From Azoarcus sp. (lineage in GTDB: Bacteria; Pseudomonadota; Gammaproteobacteria; Burkholderiales; Rhodocyclaceae), in contig JAUVVG010000002.1 in the NCBI GenBank assembly GCA_030604735.1, positions 103,154 through 167,153 on the forward strand: a DNA stretch of 64,000 nucleotides, written 5' to 3'. The notes under the pieces are model-generated. The model saw only the letters and a program-made list of their open reading frames with translations. It ran no database searches and was not told where the DNA came from. The first letter of the stretch is position 1, and every line of letters starts with the position of its first letter. Position numbers and translations under genes: made by a program. Positions 1 through 7,269 of this stretch are shown in pieces.

Positions 1-218
1 TGCTGGAGCATATCAGCGCCGATACCGTCACCGACGACAAAGGCAATGCCTTCTATGTGGTGCGTTTGCGTACTCTTGAGACTTCGTTGGGTGACAATCT
101 GCCCATCATCCCGGGTATGGTCGCCACTGTTGACATTCTGACCGGCAAGAAAACGGTTCTTTCCTACCTGCTAAAGCCCGTCCTGCGGGCCAAGTCCAAC
201 GCATTGAGTGAACGATGA
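1..218 (+). CDS. Type I secretion membrane fusion protein, HlyD family (3' end only)
   Basis: The first 72 codons of the window are the C-terminal end of a gene that begins upstream. The frame opens at base 3 and stops with TGA at 216-218. The residues read as the last beta-barrel strand plus tail of an HlyD/LapC-type periplasmic adaptor (IIPGMVATVDILTGKKTVL, then a short basic tail). This adaptor bridges the inner-membrane ABC exporter and the outer-membrane TolC-like channel. The ABC transporter is presumably upstream of the window, and the outer-membrane partner may be the gene at 8397. The stop overlaps the start of the LuxR-type gene (ATGA), so the two are translationally coupled. The family call is firm; which substrate it exports is inferred from the adjacent adhesin. 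Confidence 0.85.
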   Translation, partial: LEHISADTVTDDKGNAFYVVRLRTLETSLGDNLPIIPGMVATVDILTGKKTVLSYLLKPVLRAKSNALSER

Positions 219-847
219 GCGCACATTACTTTTTCGCCCCGTCGTCTTTCCCGACGCTTCGCTGGGGGCAAGCTTTTCCCGACGCCTGCTTCCTGCATAC
301 CGCCGAAGTGCCGGCTAACATGCAAGCCGGCGATATCGCCTGGGTGTGCGACAATCTCACGGAATGGCAGGTGCTGGTCGCGCGGTTGCGTGTGGACAAA
401 CCGGATTGCCCGGTGGTCGTGCTGACCACGGTGCCGAGCCAGGCCTTTGCCCTGGCCGCCCTGGAACTGGGCGCCCGTGGTGTATGCCATGCCCTGGCCG
501 TGCCCGGCGTGCTGACGGAAGTCGCCGCGGTCGTCAGTCACGGTGGCCTGTGGGTCGGCCCCGAACTGGTCCAGCGCATGCTCGCAGCGGTGAATGGGCG
601 CCTGGGGGCGACAGACGAAATCAACGGAGATGTCTTGTCCGAGCTTTCCGATCGGGAAGCCGCGGTCGCTCGTCTGGTGGTGGCCGGTCACTCGAACAAG
701 GAAGTCGCGCAGCGGCTGGTGATCACCGAGCGCACGGTCAAGGCTCACCTGTCGTCGATTTTCAACAAGCTTGGCGTGCGGGATCGGCTGCAGCTCATGC
801 TGCGCTGCCGACCCACCTCGGTCCAATCCCCGCCCGCCACAGTCTGA
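215..847 (+). CDS. LuxR/FixJ-family DNA-binding response regulator with degenerate receiver
   Basis: A 210-residue transcription factor. Residues about 145-205 form a canonical LuxR-type helix-turn-helix (LSELSDREAAVARLVVAGHS, then NKEVAQRLVITERTVKAHLS). The N-terminal part keeps the fold pattern of a receiver domain (VVVLTT, LGARG) but lacks the usual N-terminal acidic pair and the conserved lysine. Asp46 in IAWVCDN is the only candidate phospho-acceptor. It is therefore probably not a normal phosphorylation-controlled regulator. Its ATG overlaps the stop of the secretion adaptor gene (ATGA), so it belongs to the type I secretion operon and probably controls surface adhesin or biofilm genes. 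Its target is unknown. Confidence 0.85.
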   Translation: MSAHYFFAPSSFPTLRWGQAFPDACFLHTAEVPANMQAGDIAWVCDNLTEWQVLVARLRVDKPDCPVVVLTTVPSQAFALAALELGARGVCHALAVPGVLTEVAAVVSHGGLWVGPELVQRMLAAVNGRLGATDEINGDVLSELSDREAAVARLVVAGHSNKEVAQRLVITERTVKAHLSSIFNKLGVRDRLQLMLRCRPTSVQSPPATV

Positions 848-871
848 AACCACTCAACTCCGGAGTCTGTC

Positions 872-1198
872 ATGCCCTATATCAAGAGGGATGCCCAAGG
901 TGCCGTCTTGGCAGTCAGTCTGACGCAAGAGACCGAGGAGTGGATCGAGGTGCCAGTCGACTTCCCGGCTCTGGTCTCGTTCAACAAATCCCTGAGCGAT
1001 GCCGAATCCCCGTTCGCCAGCAGTGACCTAGCCATGGCCCGGGTGCTGGAGGATCTCATCGACTTGCTGGTCGATAAATCGGTGATCCGCTTTACCGACT
1101 TGCCCGACGCCGCCCAGAAAAAACTGACCCAGCGTCGCAGTGTGCGGGCGTCCATGCTCAAGCTGAATCTGCTGGATTCGGAGCATGATGTGATCTAA
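872..1198 (+). CDS. Small conserved hypothetical protein, 108 aa
   Basis: Begins MPYIKRDAQGAVLAVS after a Shine-Dalgarno-like CCGGAGT, 24 bases downstream of the LuxR-type gene, so probably in the same operon. It has no signal peptide and no membrane segment. The middle is helical and conserved-looking (MARVLEDLIDLLVDKSVIRF) and the C-terminus is basic then acidic. I recall this family as the small proteobacterial proteins often labelled 'tryptophan synthase subunit beta like'. That name is misleading, because the protein has no PLP-enzyme motifs. Its function is unknown. Position at the end of a secretion-regulator operon suggests an accessory role in surface attachment, but that is inference only. 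Confidence 0.75.
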   Translation: MPYIKRDAQGAVLAVSLTQETEEWIEVPVDFPALVSFNKSLSDAESPFASSDLAMARVLEDLIDLLVDKSVIRFTDLPDAAQKKLTQRRSVRASMLKLNLLDSEHDVI

Positions 1199-1236
1199 CG
1201 GTTGGGTCAGGAGGTGGGATGGATCTGGATATACGC

Positions 1237-1269
1237 CGCTAGCCGAGGCTTGAAAGTTATGTGCTAGCG
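1237..1269. other. Inverted repeat between convergent genes
   Basis: Perfect 7-base arms CGCTAGC (1237-1243) and GCTAGCG (1263-1269) with a 19-base loop lie between two convergent genes. There is no T-run, so if it acts as a terminator it is a weak one. Confidence 0.3.
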
Positions 1270-1343
1270 CTTGCCCGACTTCAATCGGCGGAGTGCTTCA
1301 CCAAGATGTACGCATCCATGCGAATCGAGCGTATGCACAACCT

Positions 1344-2909
1344 TCATTTCGTTCGATGATCGCCGGACCATGAGCCTATCGACCATAGCCCAAGAGACTT
1401 TCCTGCTGAATCGGCCACCACTGCTTCTGGCATCGGAAGTCGGTGTGGATCAGCGGTCAGATCTAGGCTGGGACTCACTTTGGCTGGGTCACCAGAGTTC
1501 CCTGCGGTAGCAGAAAATGGTGCGATCAGGAATTTTGCCCCGGACCGGGCAATATTTCGCAGGATCAGCGCTTGTTCAGACTGCGTACAGTATTCCAAGA
1601 CCTCTCGACATAGCACCGCATCACAGCGTGGGAGTTTGTCCCGGGCGATATCGGCGACGCAGAAAGTCATCATGGGACGATACGCAAGTCGCTCGATGTT
1701 GCATCTGATGACTTCCTCCAGAAGGTCAACCCCGATGTACAGATCCAGTCCGTCTGCAATGGAAACGATCAAGTCGGAATCACCGCACCCGGCGTCAAGC
1801 AAGGATCTGACCTGGAACTGATCCAATAGCACCGGCAAACTACGACGTAACTCTCGTGTCTGTTTGGCCGTGGACGCCAAGCCACTTCGCGTGTCGTGCT
1901 GACCAGCGGGCTGCTCCTGTCTTGCATGCCTGAGCCCGGACTTTCTTGCAGTGGTCTCGACAGAGGCTGGCATTGGAAAGCGCCCGTCCAAGGCACGCTC
2001 ACCCAGGACTCTTGCCTGAAAATCGATCCCTGAGTATTCCTGATAGTCGAAAAGAGAGCGAAGCTTGCCCAGGCCAAAACGATCCAGTTCGCGAAGTGCT
2101 TCGACCTCAGGACATCCAATCCCAGAAAGCAAAAAGCTCAATCTACTGTAGGAGCGCTGGTTCATGACACTCCAGTCACGCTGATCTGACCAGTGCCTCG
2201 TTCTGCCCCGTACAGATGAATAGTCGTGATAAAGCAAAACATCATTTGGCGTAAAAAGATCCCAACCCGCCGTCCACAACCTGACCGCCAGCGAGATCTC
2301 TTCTCCGATAAAGTACAGATAAGGGTCGTACGGCACCTCTTCAAATGCAGTCGCGGGCGCAAAAATACAGCCTGCCCCCACAAAGGCGGAAGGGCTGGGC
2401 ACTTCTGGTCTATCCTCGTAAGAGAGGATACGTGACCCTAACCTGACCACCTTATTGTCCAGAAATTCACGGGCAACCAGCACCGGGATGCGTTTACTGC
2501 CAAGTATATCGGGAGGCGTGTAGTCCACAGGGTAGGATGAAAGGATGGCCTTCTTGGACGGGCAAGACTCCAGCATTGAGATGAAACGTTCATCCCAGCC
2601 AGCCTCGAAGCGCATATGGCTGTCGATCTGAAGTACGTACTCCTCATCCTTGCGCAGCTCAGTCAGTATCCGCGAACGCGCCCAGCAGACGCCACGAGAT
2701 TCGCCTGCATGAACGAGGAGGGTACGGAGATGCCCTTTGGGCGCTTTTCCTCCGACGAACTCCATGTCGAGTTCAGGCACGATTTGCCAGAGTACCCCTG
2801 CGAAAACACGATCCGGGTAGCGTGCCTTTGCGAACAGATCACTAATTGTTGCAGGACACTCGCTGTCTCTGTAACTCGCAATCGATACGAATATTCGTGG
2901 GCGCTTCAT
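1344..2909 (-). CDS. GlcNAc-transferase (PF11397/GT60-type) fused to a SAM methyltransferase
   Basis: A two-domain enzyme of 521 residues. The N-terminal 300 residues carry the signature of the GlcNAc-transferase family whose eukaryotic members glycosylate hydroxyproline of Skp1: FVSIASYRDSECP at the start, the QIDSHMRF metal/nucleotide motif, and GEEISLAVRLWTAGWDLF followed by YHDYS. The C-terminal third is a class I methyltransferase with motif I LLDAGCGDSDL. The longer frame could begin with an ATG at 2966, but that codon lies inside the terminator hairpin of the upstream adhesin gene, so the ATG at 2907-2909 (MKRPRIFVSIAS) is chosen. Local GC is low (45% in bases 2221-2280 by hand count). 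The gene lies directly downstream of the adhesin and may modify it. The substrate is unproven. Confidence 0.8.
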   Translation of the reverse strand: MKRPRIFVSIASYRDSECPATISDLFAKARYPDRVFAGVLWQIVPELDMEFVGGKAPKGHLRTLLVHAGESRGVCWARSRILTELRKDEEYVLQIDSHMRFEAGWDERFISMLESCPSKKAILSSYPVDYTPPDILGSKRIPVLVAREFLDNKVVRLGSRILSYEDRPEVPSPSAFVGAGCIFAPATAFEEVPYDPYLYFIGEEISLAVRLWTAGWDLFTPNDVLLYHDYSSVRGRTRHWSDQRDWSVMNQRSYSRLSFLLSGIGCPEVEALRELDRFGLGKLRSLFDYQEYSGIDFQARVLGERALDGRFPMPASVETTARKSGLRHARQEQPAGQHDTRSGLASTAKQTRELRRSLPVLLDQFQVRSLLDAGCGDSDLIVSIADGLDLYIGVDLLEEVIRCNIERLAYRPMMTFCVADIARDKLPRCDAVLCREVLEYCTQSEQALILRNIARSGAKFLIAPFSATAGNSGDPAKVSPSLDLTADPHRLPMPEAVVADSAGKSLGLWSIGSWSGDHRTK

Positions 2910-2935
2910 TGGAGTAGGTACTTGTTTTGCGCAGT

Positions 2936-2967
2936 AAAAAAATGTGGCAGGACTAGCCTGCCACATT
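2936..2967 (-). terminator. Rho-independent terminator of the adhesin gene
   Basis: On the minus strand, perfect 11-base arms AATGTGGCAGG and CCTGCCACATT flank a 5-base loop, and the second arm runs into seven Ts (2942-2936). It sits 39 bases after the adhesin stop, so it marks the true 3' end of that gene. It also rules out the ATG inside its stem as a start for the glycosyltransferase. Confidence 0.9.
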
Positions 2968-3005
2968 AGTGCGCTTCGTTTTATTAACGGGAGCCGTCTG
3001 AAAAC

Positions 3006-5060
3006 TTACTCGGGGCCGTTCGCTTTATCAATCAGTTGTCCGATCGCATCATTTGTGAATGTGATGCTAAATGAGTCAGAAGCCCAGTCGCCGTCGAAGT
3101 CAGTTGCTTTCACGTCGACATTTACAAGGACGTCTGCCAGTTCGGTAGAGGTTTCAATGAATTTCCCGCTGAAATTCTCTATCCGGTAACCATTGCTGCC
3201 TCCTGTCGAAATATCCTGGAACTCGATCCGGACGAAATTATCCGTCAAATTGATCGAGATCAGCTGATCCGCATTTGCATTTGACCCGTTCCCTATCCCA
3301 GCAACATCGCTTGTGCCAGCAACACTTCCATCAGCACGGTAAGCCGTCCAGCGCAGCGCTTCTCCATTGTCTAGATGGTCCGCAGTGAAGCTAAACGAGG
3401 AAATCGGCAGCGGATTGCCTCCTGCATCCTGAATCTCCAGGACCAGAGTCTCACCTGGGTCAATCTTGGCTCCTGTTCCTACGCCGATGCCTTGAGTGGA
3501 GTAGTTCACGGAATTGCCATCGTTCGCAGTAAACACCATTTCGGCATCACTACCGTTGATGGGTAGCTTAACCACGTTGCCGCCCCCATTGCTTGACCCG
3601 GACCACGAGAACCCAGTTTCGGTGGTCGTGATCGCTTGATCAAGAATGTCAAGCAACTCTACCTGGTAACCACCTTCTGCATTCGGCAGTACATAGAACA
3701 CGGTAGAACCATCACCTGTCTCGGCTACCAGTTTGCCGGCATCGGCGTCCCAACGGTACGACAACGCCTGGTCGTTAGAAGTCAGTGCTACGGACTCACC
3801 GTTGACAGTGCCAAACACAGTTCCGGAATTGGTCATGGCCAATCCGCCAAAACCATCGCCGCCGAAGCTGATATCCAGCTCACCGAAACCGAGAAGGCCT
3901 TCAAGCGTGATGTTATTCGCGTCGATAATGGGCGAGTCATCTTCCACCATGACCGTCAAAGCCGTCGAAGTGGTCAGTTCTCCGTCTGACACGGTGACAC
4001 CGAACACCAGAGACAGTATGTCCTCTTGGCCTTCGCCTTTCACCGGATGATCCAGAGGCCCGCTCAACTCGACGGCGTACTCGCCAGCATTATTGATGGT
4101 GACACGAATCACATCGGAACCACCTGCGCGACCGATCAGTTCACCGCTACCGGCGCCAAACCACTCGATCTCTACCCCGCCTGAGTAGAACTCGCCTTCC
4201 GGCGCAGAGAGCGTGACCGCGAGAGGATCACCGTCTGGATCACTGATCACCAATGTTCCAGTAACAGTTTTAGCATTGGTTGTGTCGGTCGGGACGCCAG
4301 TCGTGTCGGGATTCCCCCCTGGCAGCCCTTCTTCTGAAACACTTGTAGTCGCTGGCTGTGCTTGCGGCTCACGATTCGGCGGCTCGGTCACAGGCGGCTC
4401 GGTCACCGGCGGCTCGGTCACAGGCGGCTCGGTCACAGGGGGCTCGGTCGCAGGCGGCTCGGTCACCGGCGGCTCGGTTACAGGGGGCTCGGTCACCGGC
4501 GGCTCGGTCACAGGCGGCTCGGTCACAGGCGGTTCGGTCACAGGCGGTTCGGTCGCAGGCGGTTCGGTCGCAGGCGGTTCGTCGCCAGGTAACCCATCCA
4601 CCGACACCAGTTCCCCCTGGGCTAACGGCGCGTACTCGAATTCGACGCCGGTCGTATCCTCATCCACCCGTAGGAGACGAATGAACTCAGTCCCACCACC
4701 GCCACCGCCATCGCCACCGCCGGCTGCGGCAGCTTCGAGCTCTTCGGTGAGGTCGGCGCCTTCCTCAAGGAGCTGCAGAATCTCATTGACTTCGGCGACG
4801 GTGCTCTGCTGTACGGCGGCTTCAGCGGCGTCGGGCAGGGCGTCGCCTTGGGCGACGGTCTCGTCCAGGCGCAGAACTTGATCTGGGGCCATGCCGATGA
4901 CCTGGCCGTCTTCGAGCAGGAGCTCGACCCGGGCGCCGGCTTCGGTGCGGATGGTTTCGCCGCGCTGGATCACGTCGTTTGCCTGCAGCGGGCGGGTGGA
5001 GCCGTCGGTGGCGACGACGAAGGCGTTGCCGGTGACGGACAGTACGGTGGCGGTGGCCAT
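3006..5060 (-). CDS. Compact LapA-like adhesin with retention module and PPxTE repeat linker
   Basis: A 684-residue protein preceded by a good Shine-Dalgarno (AGGAG). Residues 1-105 are an N-terminal retention module of LapA-type adhesins (MATATVLSVTGNAFVVATDG). Residues 110-114 read AAAAG, matching the di-alanine LapG cleavage site and falling at the same distance from the N-terminus as in Pseudomonas LapA (about 108). A glycine stretch follows, then 13 PPVTE/PPATE units and Ig/VCBS-like beta domains ending DGDWASDSFSITF. No RTX nonapeptides are visible and the terminator follows directly, so the gene is complete but far smaller than usual giant adhesins. It is probably held at the cell surface and released by LapG. 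The 5' part is GC-rich while the 3' two-thirds are lower in GC, which suggests a mosaic. Confidence 0.85.
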   Translation of the reverse strand: MATATVLSVTGNAFVVATDGSTRPLQANDVIQRGETIRTEAGARVELLLEDGQVIGMAPDQVLRLDETVAQGDALPDAAEAAVQQSTVAEVNEILQLLEEGADLTEELEAAAAGGGDGGGGGGTEFIRLLRVDEDTTGVEFEYAPLAQGELVSVDGLPGDEPPATEPPATEPPVTEPPVTEPPVTEPPVTEPPVTEPPVTEPPATEPPVTEPPVTEPPVTEPPVTEPPNREPQAQPATTSVSEEGLPGGNPDTTGVPTDTTNAKTVTGTLVISDPDGDPLAVTLSAPEGEFYSGGVEIEWFGAGSGELIGRAGGSDVIRVTINNAGEYAVELSGPLDHPVKGEGQEDILSLVFGVTVSDGELTTSTALTVMVEDDSPIIDANNITLEGLLGFGELDISFGGDGFGGLAMTNSGTVFGTVNGESVALTSNDQALSYRWDADAGKLVAETGDGSTVFYVLPNAEGGYQVELLDILDQAITTTETGFSWSGSSNGGGNVVKLPINGSDAEMVFTANDGNSVNYSTQGIGVGTGAKIDPGETLVLEIQDAGGNPLPISSFSFTADHLDNGEALRWTAYRADGSVAGTSDVAGIGNGSNANADQLISINLTDNFVRIEFQDISTGGSNGYRIENFSGKFIETSTELADVLVNVDVKATDFDGDWASDSFSITFTNDAIGQLIDKANGPE
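4381..4575 (-). repeat. 15-bp in-frame tandem repeat (13 units)
   Basis: Thirteen copies of a 15-base unit close to GGCTCGGTCACAGGC (plus strand) encode PPVTE or PPATE. Units differ by single bases at a few positions. The unit is a multiple of three, so gain or loss of copies would lengthen or shorten the adhesin linker without a frameshift. Confidence 0.95.
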
Positions 5061-5167
5061 GATGAGACTCCTGTGACAGTGGTCAGATTATGGACTCAGG
5101 GTACGGCGGCCTCTTGGCTGCCGCCATTGGACTACGGTACAGGTCGTGACGGATAGCCGGCCGCGAA

Positions 5168-5183
5168 CGTGATCTGTGTCACG
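5168..5183. promoter_or_regulatory. CRP/Vfr-like palindrome upstream of the adhesin gene
   Basis: CGTGATCTGTGTCACG has perfect CGTGA/TCACG arms around 6 bases, matching 8 of 10 defined positions of the CRP-family site TGTGA-N6-TCACA. It lies 108-123 bases upstream of the adhesin start, in the 208-base gap after lapD. Binding is inferred from the sequence only. Confidence 0.4.
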
Positions 5184-5268
5184 CTCGGGCTCGGATTCGA
5201 TGTGATTCGTGGTCGCTCTTGGCGAAGTGAGCGTGCGGCCGAATGGCTGGCGATGGCCGGGCCGGCGG

Positions 5269-7200
5269 TCAGCGGGCGGTCGGCTCCATGACCGCCGGGC
5301 CAGTAGCGCCGTCGAAGCCGAGGGTGACAATGGTGTCGACTTCCTGCTGGTTGCGCACGCCGACGGCGATCACCAGGATGCCTATGCTATGCACCATCTT
5401 GCACAGGCCCTTGAGGAATTCCTGGTTGCCCTCGTTCTGGTCGATGCCGCGGATGAAACCGCTGTCGACCTTGACGTAGTCGACGCCGATGTCGGCGAGC
5501 TTGTTGACCTCCGACAGCTTGCGGCCGAAGTATTCGATGCCGATCCGGCAGCCCAGTGGCTTGAGGGTGGAGCACAGCTCGCGGAAGGCTTCGAAATGGG
5601 TGAAGACGCCATGCTCGGGGACCTCGACCCACAAGCGCGAGCACAGGCCGGATTCGTTGCGCAGCAAGGCCAGTAGTGCATTATGGAAATTCCAGTTGGC
5701 GATGGCTTCGGCGGTGAGGTTGACTGCGAAATCGCCTTCCTGGCCGCGCAAGTGGTTCAAGGCGAGCCGCACCACGCTCAGGTCCAGGTTAGTTGTCAGG
5801 TCCAGGCGTACCGCGTAGTGCATGAAGTCGCCCGCCGGCCGCCATGGGCCGTCGACTTCGGTCTGCATCCGGACCAGTCCTTCGTGATGGATGGCGCGGC
5901 CGTCCGAGGTGACGACCGGGAAGGCGACCAGCTTGATGCGGTCTTCGTTAAGCGCTTCGGTGATCAGGGTGCGCCAGGTTTCCGATGGCAGGGCGACGAT
6001 ATCTGAGGCTAAGCCTTCGTGGACGGTGAAGCCATTGCCTCGGGCCGCTTCGGCCTGGGCCAGGACCTGGTCGGTGGCTGACAGTACTGCGCTCATTGCG
6101 TCACCGCGGCTGTAGCGTACCGCACCGACATGGAAGAACTCGTCCAGCTCGGGGGCATTGTTCAATCGCAGCGCCTCTATGCGTTTGGCGAGTTCGGTCG
6201 CGAGCGAGAGAACGTCCACCTGGTTCTGCGCGAGGATGGCAAAGTCCGGGCCGTTGAGTCGCGCGGGAAGCCATCTGTCGTGATCTCCGCAAATGGCTTT
6301 GAGCTGGTCGCCGATGTCGCGCAGCAAAGCGTCGGTTTGGATGCGGCCAAGCGTGCGGTTGATTGCGACCAGGTCCTTCATGCGCAGGAAGGCCAGGGCA
6401 CCATAGGGGGCCGACTCTTCGCTTTCGAGTGCCTCGCGCAGCCGGCTCATGAAATAGTCGCGGTTGGGAAGGCCGCTGACCGGCTCGTGGTTGAGTTTCT
6501 TGCGCATCGCGTCCAGGCGGGAGGCCTCTTCCGCGAACATCTGCTTGACCCGGGCGACCATGTCGTTCATTGCAGAGACCACGCTCTTGAGTTCGGGTAC
6601 GCCGGGTTCGGTGACCGAGATGAAGCGGCGCTCGGTGATTGCGTGGGCCTGCGCGACCACGTCATCGAGTGGCCGGGTGATCAGGCGCAGGATCAGGGTC
6701 CCGAGGAAGCCCGCAGCGAGTCCGCCGACGATGAACCAAGCGGTCAGTCGCAGCGTGCCCTGCCAGAGATCCTGGTAGGCGAACTTGCTGTGGCTGGCGA
6801 GCGTGATGGTGCCGTATTGCTGCCAGCCGTCCTGGATGAAGGCACTGCCGGGCTCTGCATCGATTGGCAGCAAGGCCATGAACCAGGCCGGCGCGCCGAT
6901 ATCGATATCGTCGTCGGCGACCCTTTCGACGATGATTCGTCCTTCAGGGTCGGCCAGCACGATGGATTGGTAATGGCCGTTGTCGAACAGCGCGCTGAGC
7001 AGCAGCTGCATCATCACCTCGTCCTTGTCCTGCTGCTGCGACATCGAGAGCGCCAGCGCGGTGGCGTTGTCCTTGTTCTTGATGAACAGCTGCTTTTCGA
7101 GGTAGCCCCGGGCGGTGAGGGTATTGACGGTGAGGCTGCCAATGAAGGCGGCCAGCGTCAGTCCGATGACCATGAGCCAGATGCGTCGGAACAGGGACAT
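5269..7200 (-). CDS. lapD: LapD-type c-di-GMP receptor (degenerate GGDEF-EAL)
   Basis: A 643-residue inner-membrane protein. It has a TM helix at about 7-27, a periplasmic LapD/MoxY-type domain, a second TM helix at about 152-172, a HAMP segment (ITRPLDDVVAQAHAITERRF), then GGDEF and EAL domains. The GGDEF signature is replaced by LNGPDF and the EAL signature by EGL, so neither synthesis nor hydrolysis of c-di-GMP is expected. Trp126 in DGWQQYG matches the tryptophan with which Pseudomonas LapD holds LapG (W125). c-di-GMP bound to the EAL domain would make the periplasmic domain sequester LapG and so stabilise surface adhesin. The lapG gene lies 69 bases upstream on the same strand, and the adhesin lies downstream with its own leader. 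Confidence 0.93.
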   Translation of the reverse strand: MSLFRRIWLMVIGLTLAAFIGSLTVNTLTARGYLEKQLFIKNKDNATALALSMSQQQDKDEVMMQLLLSALFDNGHYQSIVLADPEGRIIVERVADDDIDIGAPAWFMALLPIDAEPGSAFIQDGWQQYGTITLASHSKFAYQDLWQGTLRLTAWFIVGGLAAGFLGTLILRLITRPLDDVVAQAHAITERRFISVTEPGVPELKSVVSAMNDMVARVKQMFAEEASRLDAMRKKLNHEPVSGLPNRDYFMSRLREALESEESAPYGALAFLRMKDLVAINRTLGRIQTDALLRDIGDQLKAICGDHDRWLPARLNGPDFAILAQNQVDVLSLATELAKRIEALRLNNAPELDEFFHVGAVRYSRGDAMSAVLSATDQVLAQAEAARGNGFTVHEGLASDIVALPSETWRTLITEALNEDRIKLVAFPVVTSDGRAIHHEGLVRMQTEVDGPWRPAGDFMHYAVRLDLTTNLDLSVVRLALNHLRGQEGDFAVNLTAEAIANWNFHNALLALLRNESGLCSRLWVEVPEHGVFTHFEAFRELCSTLKPLGCRIGIEYFGRKLSEVNKLADIGVDYVKVDSGFIRGIDQNEGNQEFLKGLCKMVHSIGILVIAVGVRNQQEVDTIVTLGFDGATGPAVMEPTAR

Positions 7201-7269
7201 GTTTTCAAGCTCCAGAAAATTCGGGGCGGGTCGAAACCCGGTGCTGCGGTTGAGGTTGATGAGCGCGCG

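Noticed and set aside
4381..4575. Short regular repeats that might suggest a CRISPR array
   Set aside because: Units are 15 bases, contiguous without spacers, and encode PPxTE in frame.
4213..4881. Plus-strand frame with GGSVTGGSVT repeats opposite the adhesin
   Set aside because: It is the antisense shadow of the 15-bp repeat; the minus-strand frame has retention module, LapG site and ribosome-binding site.
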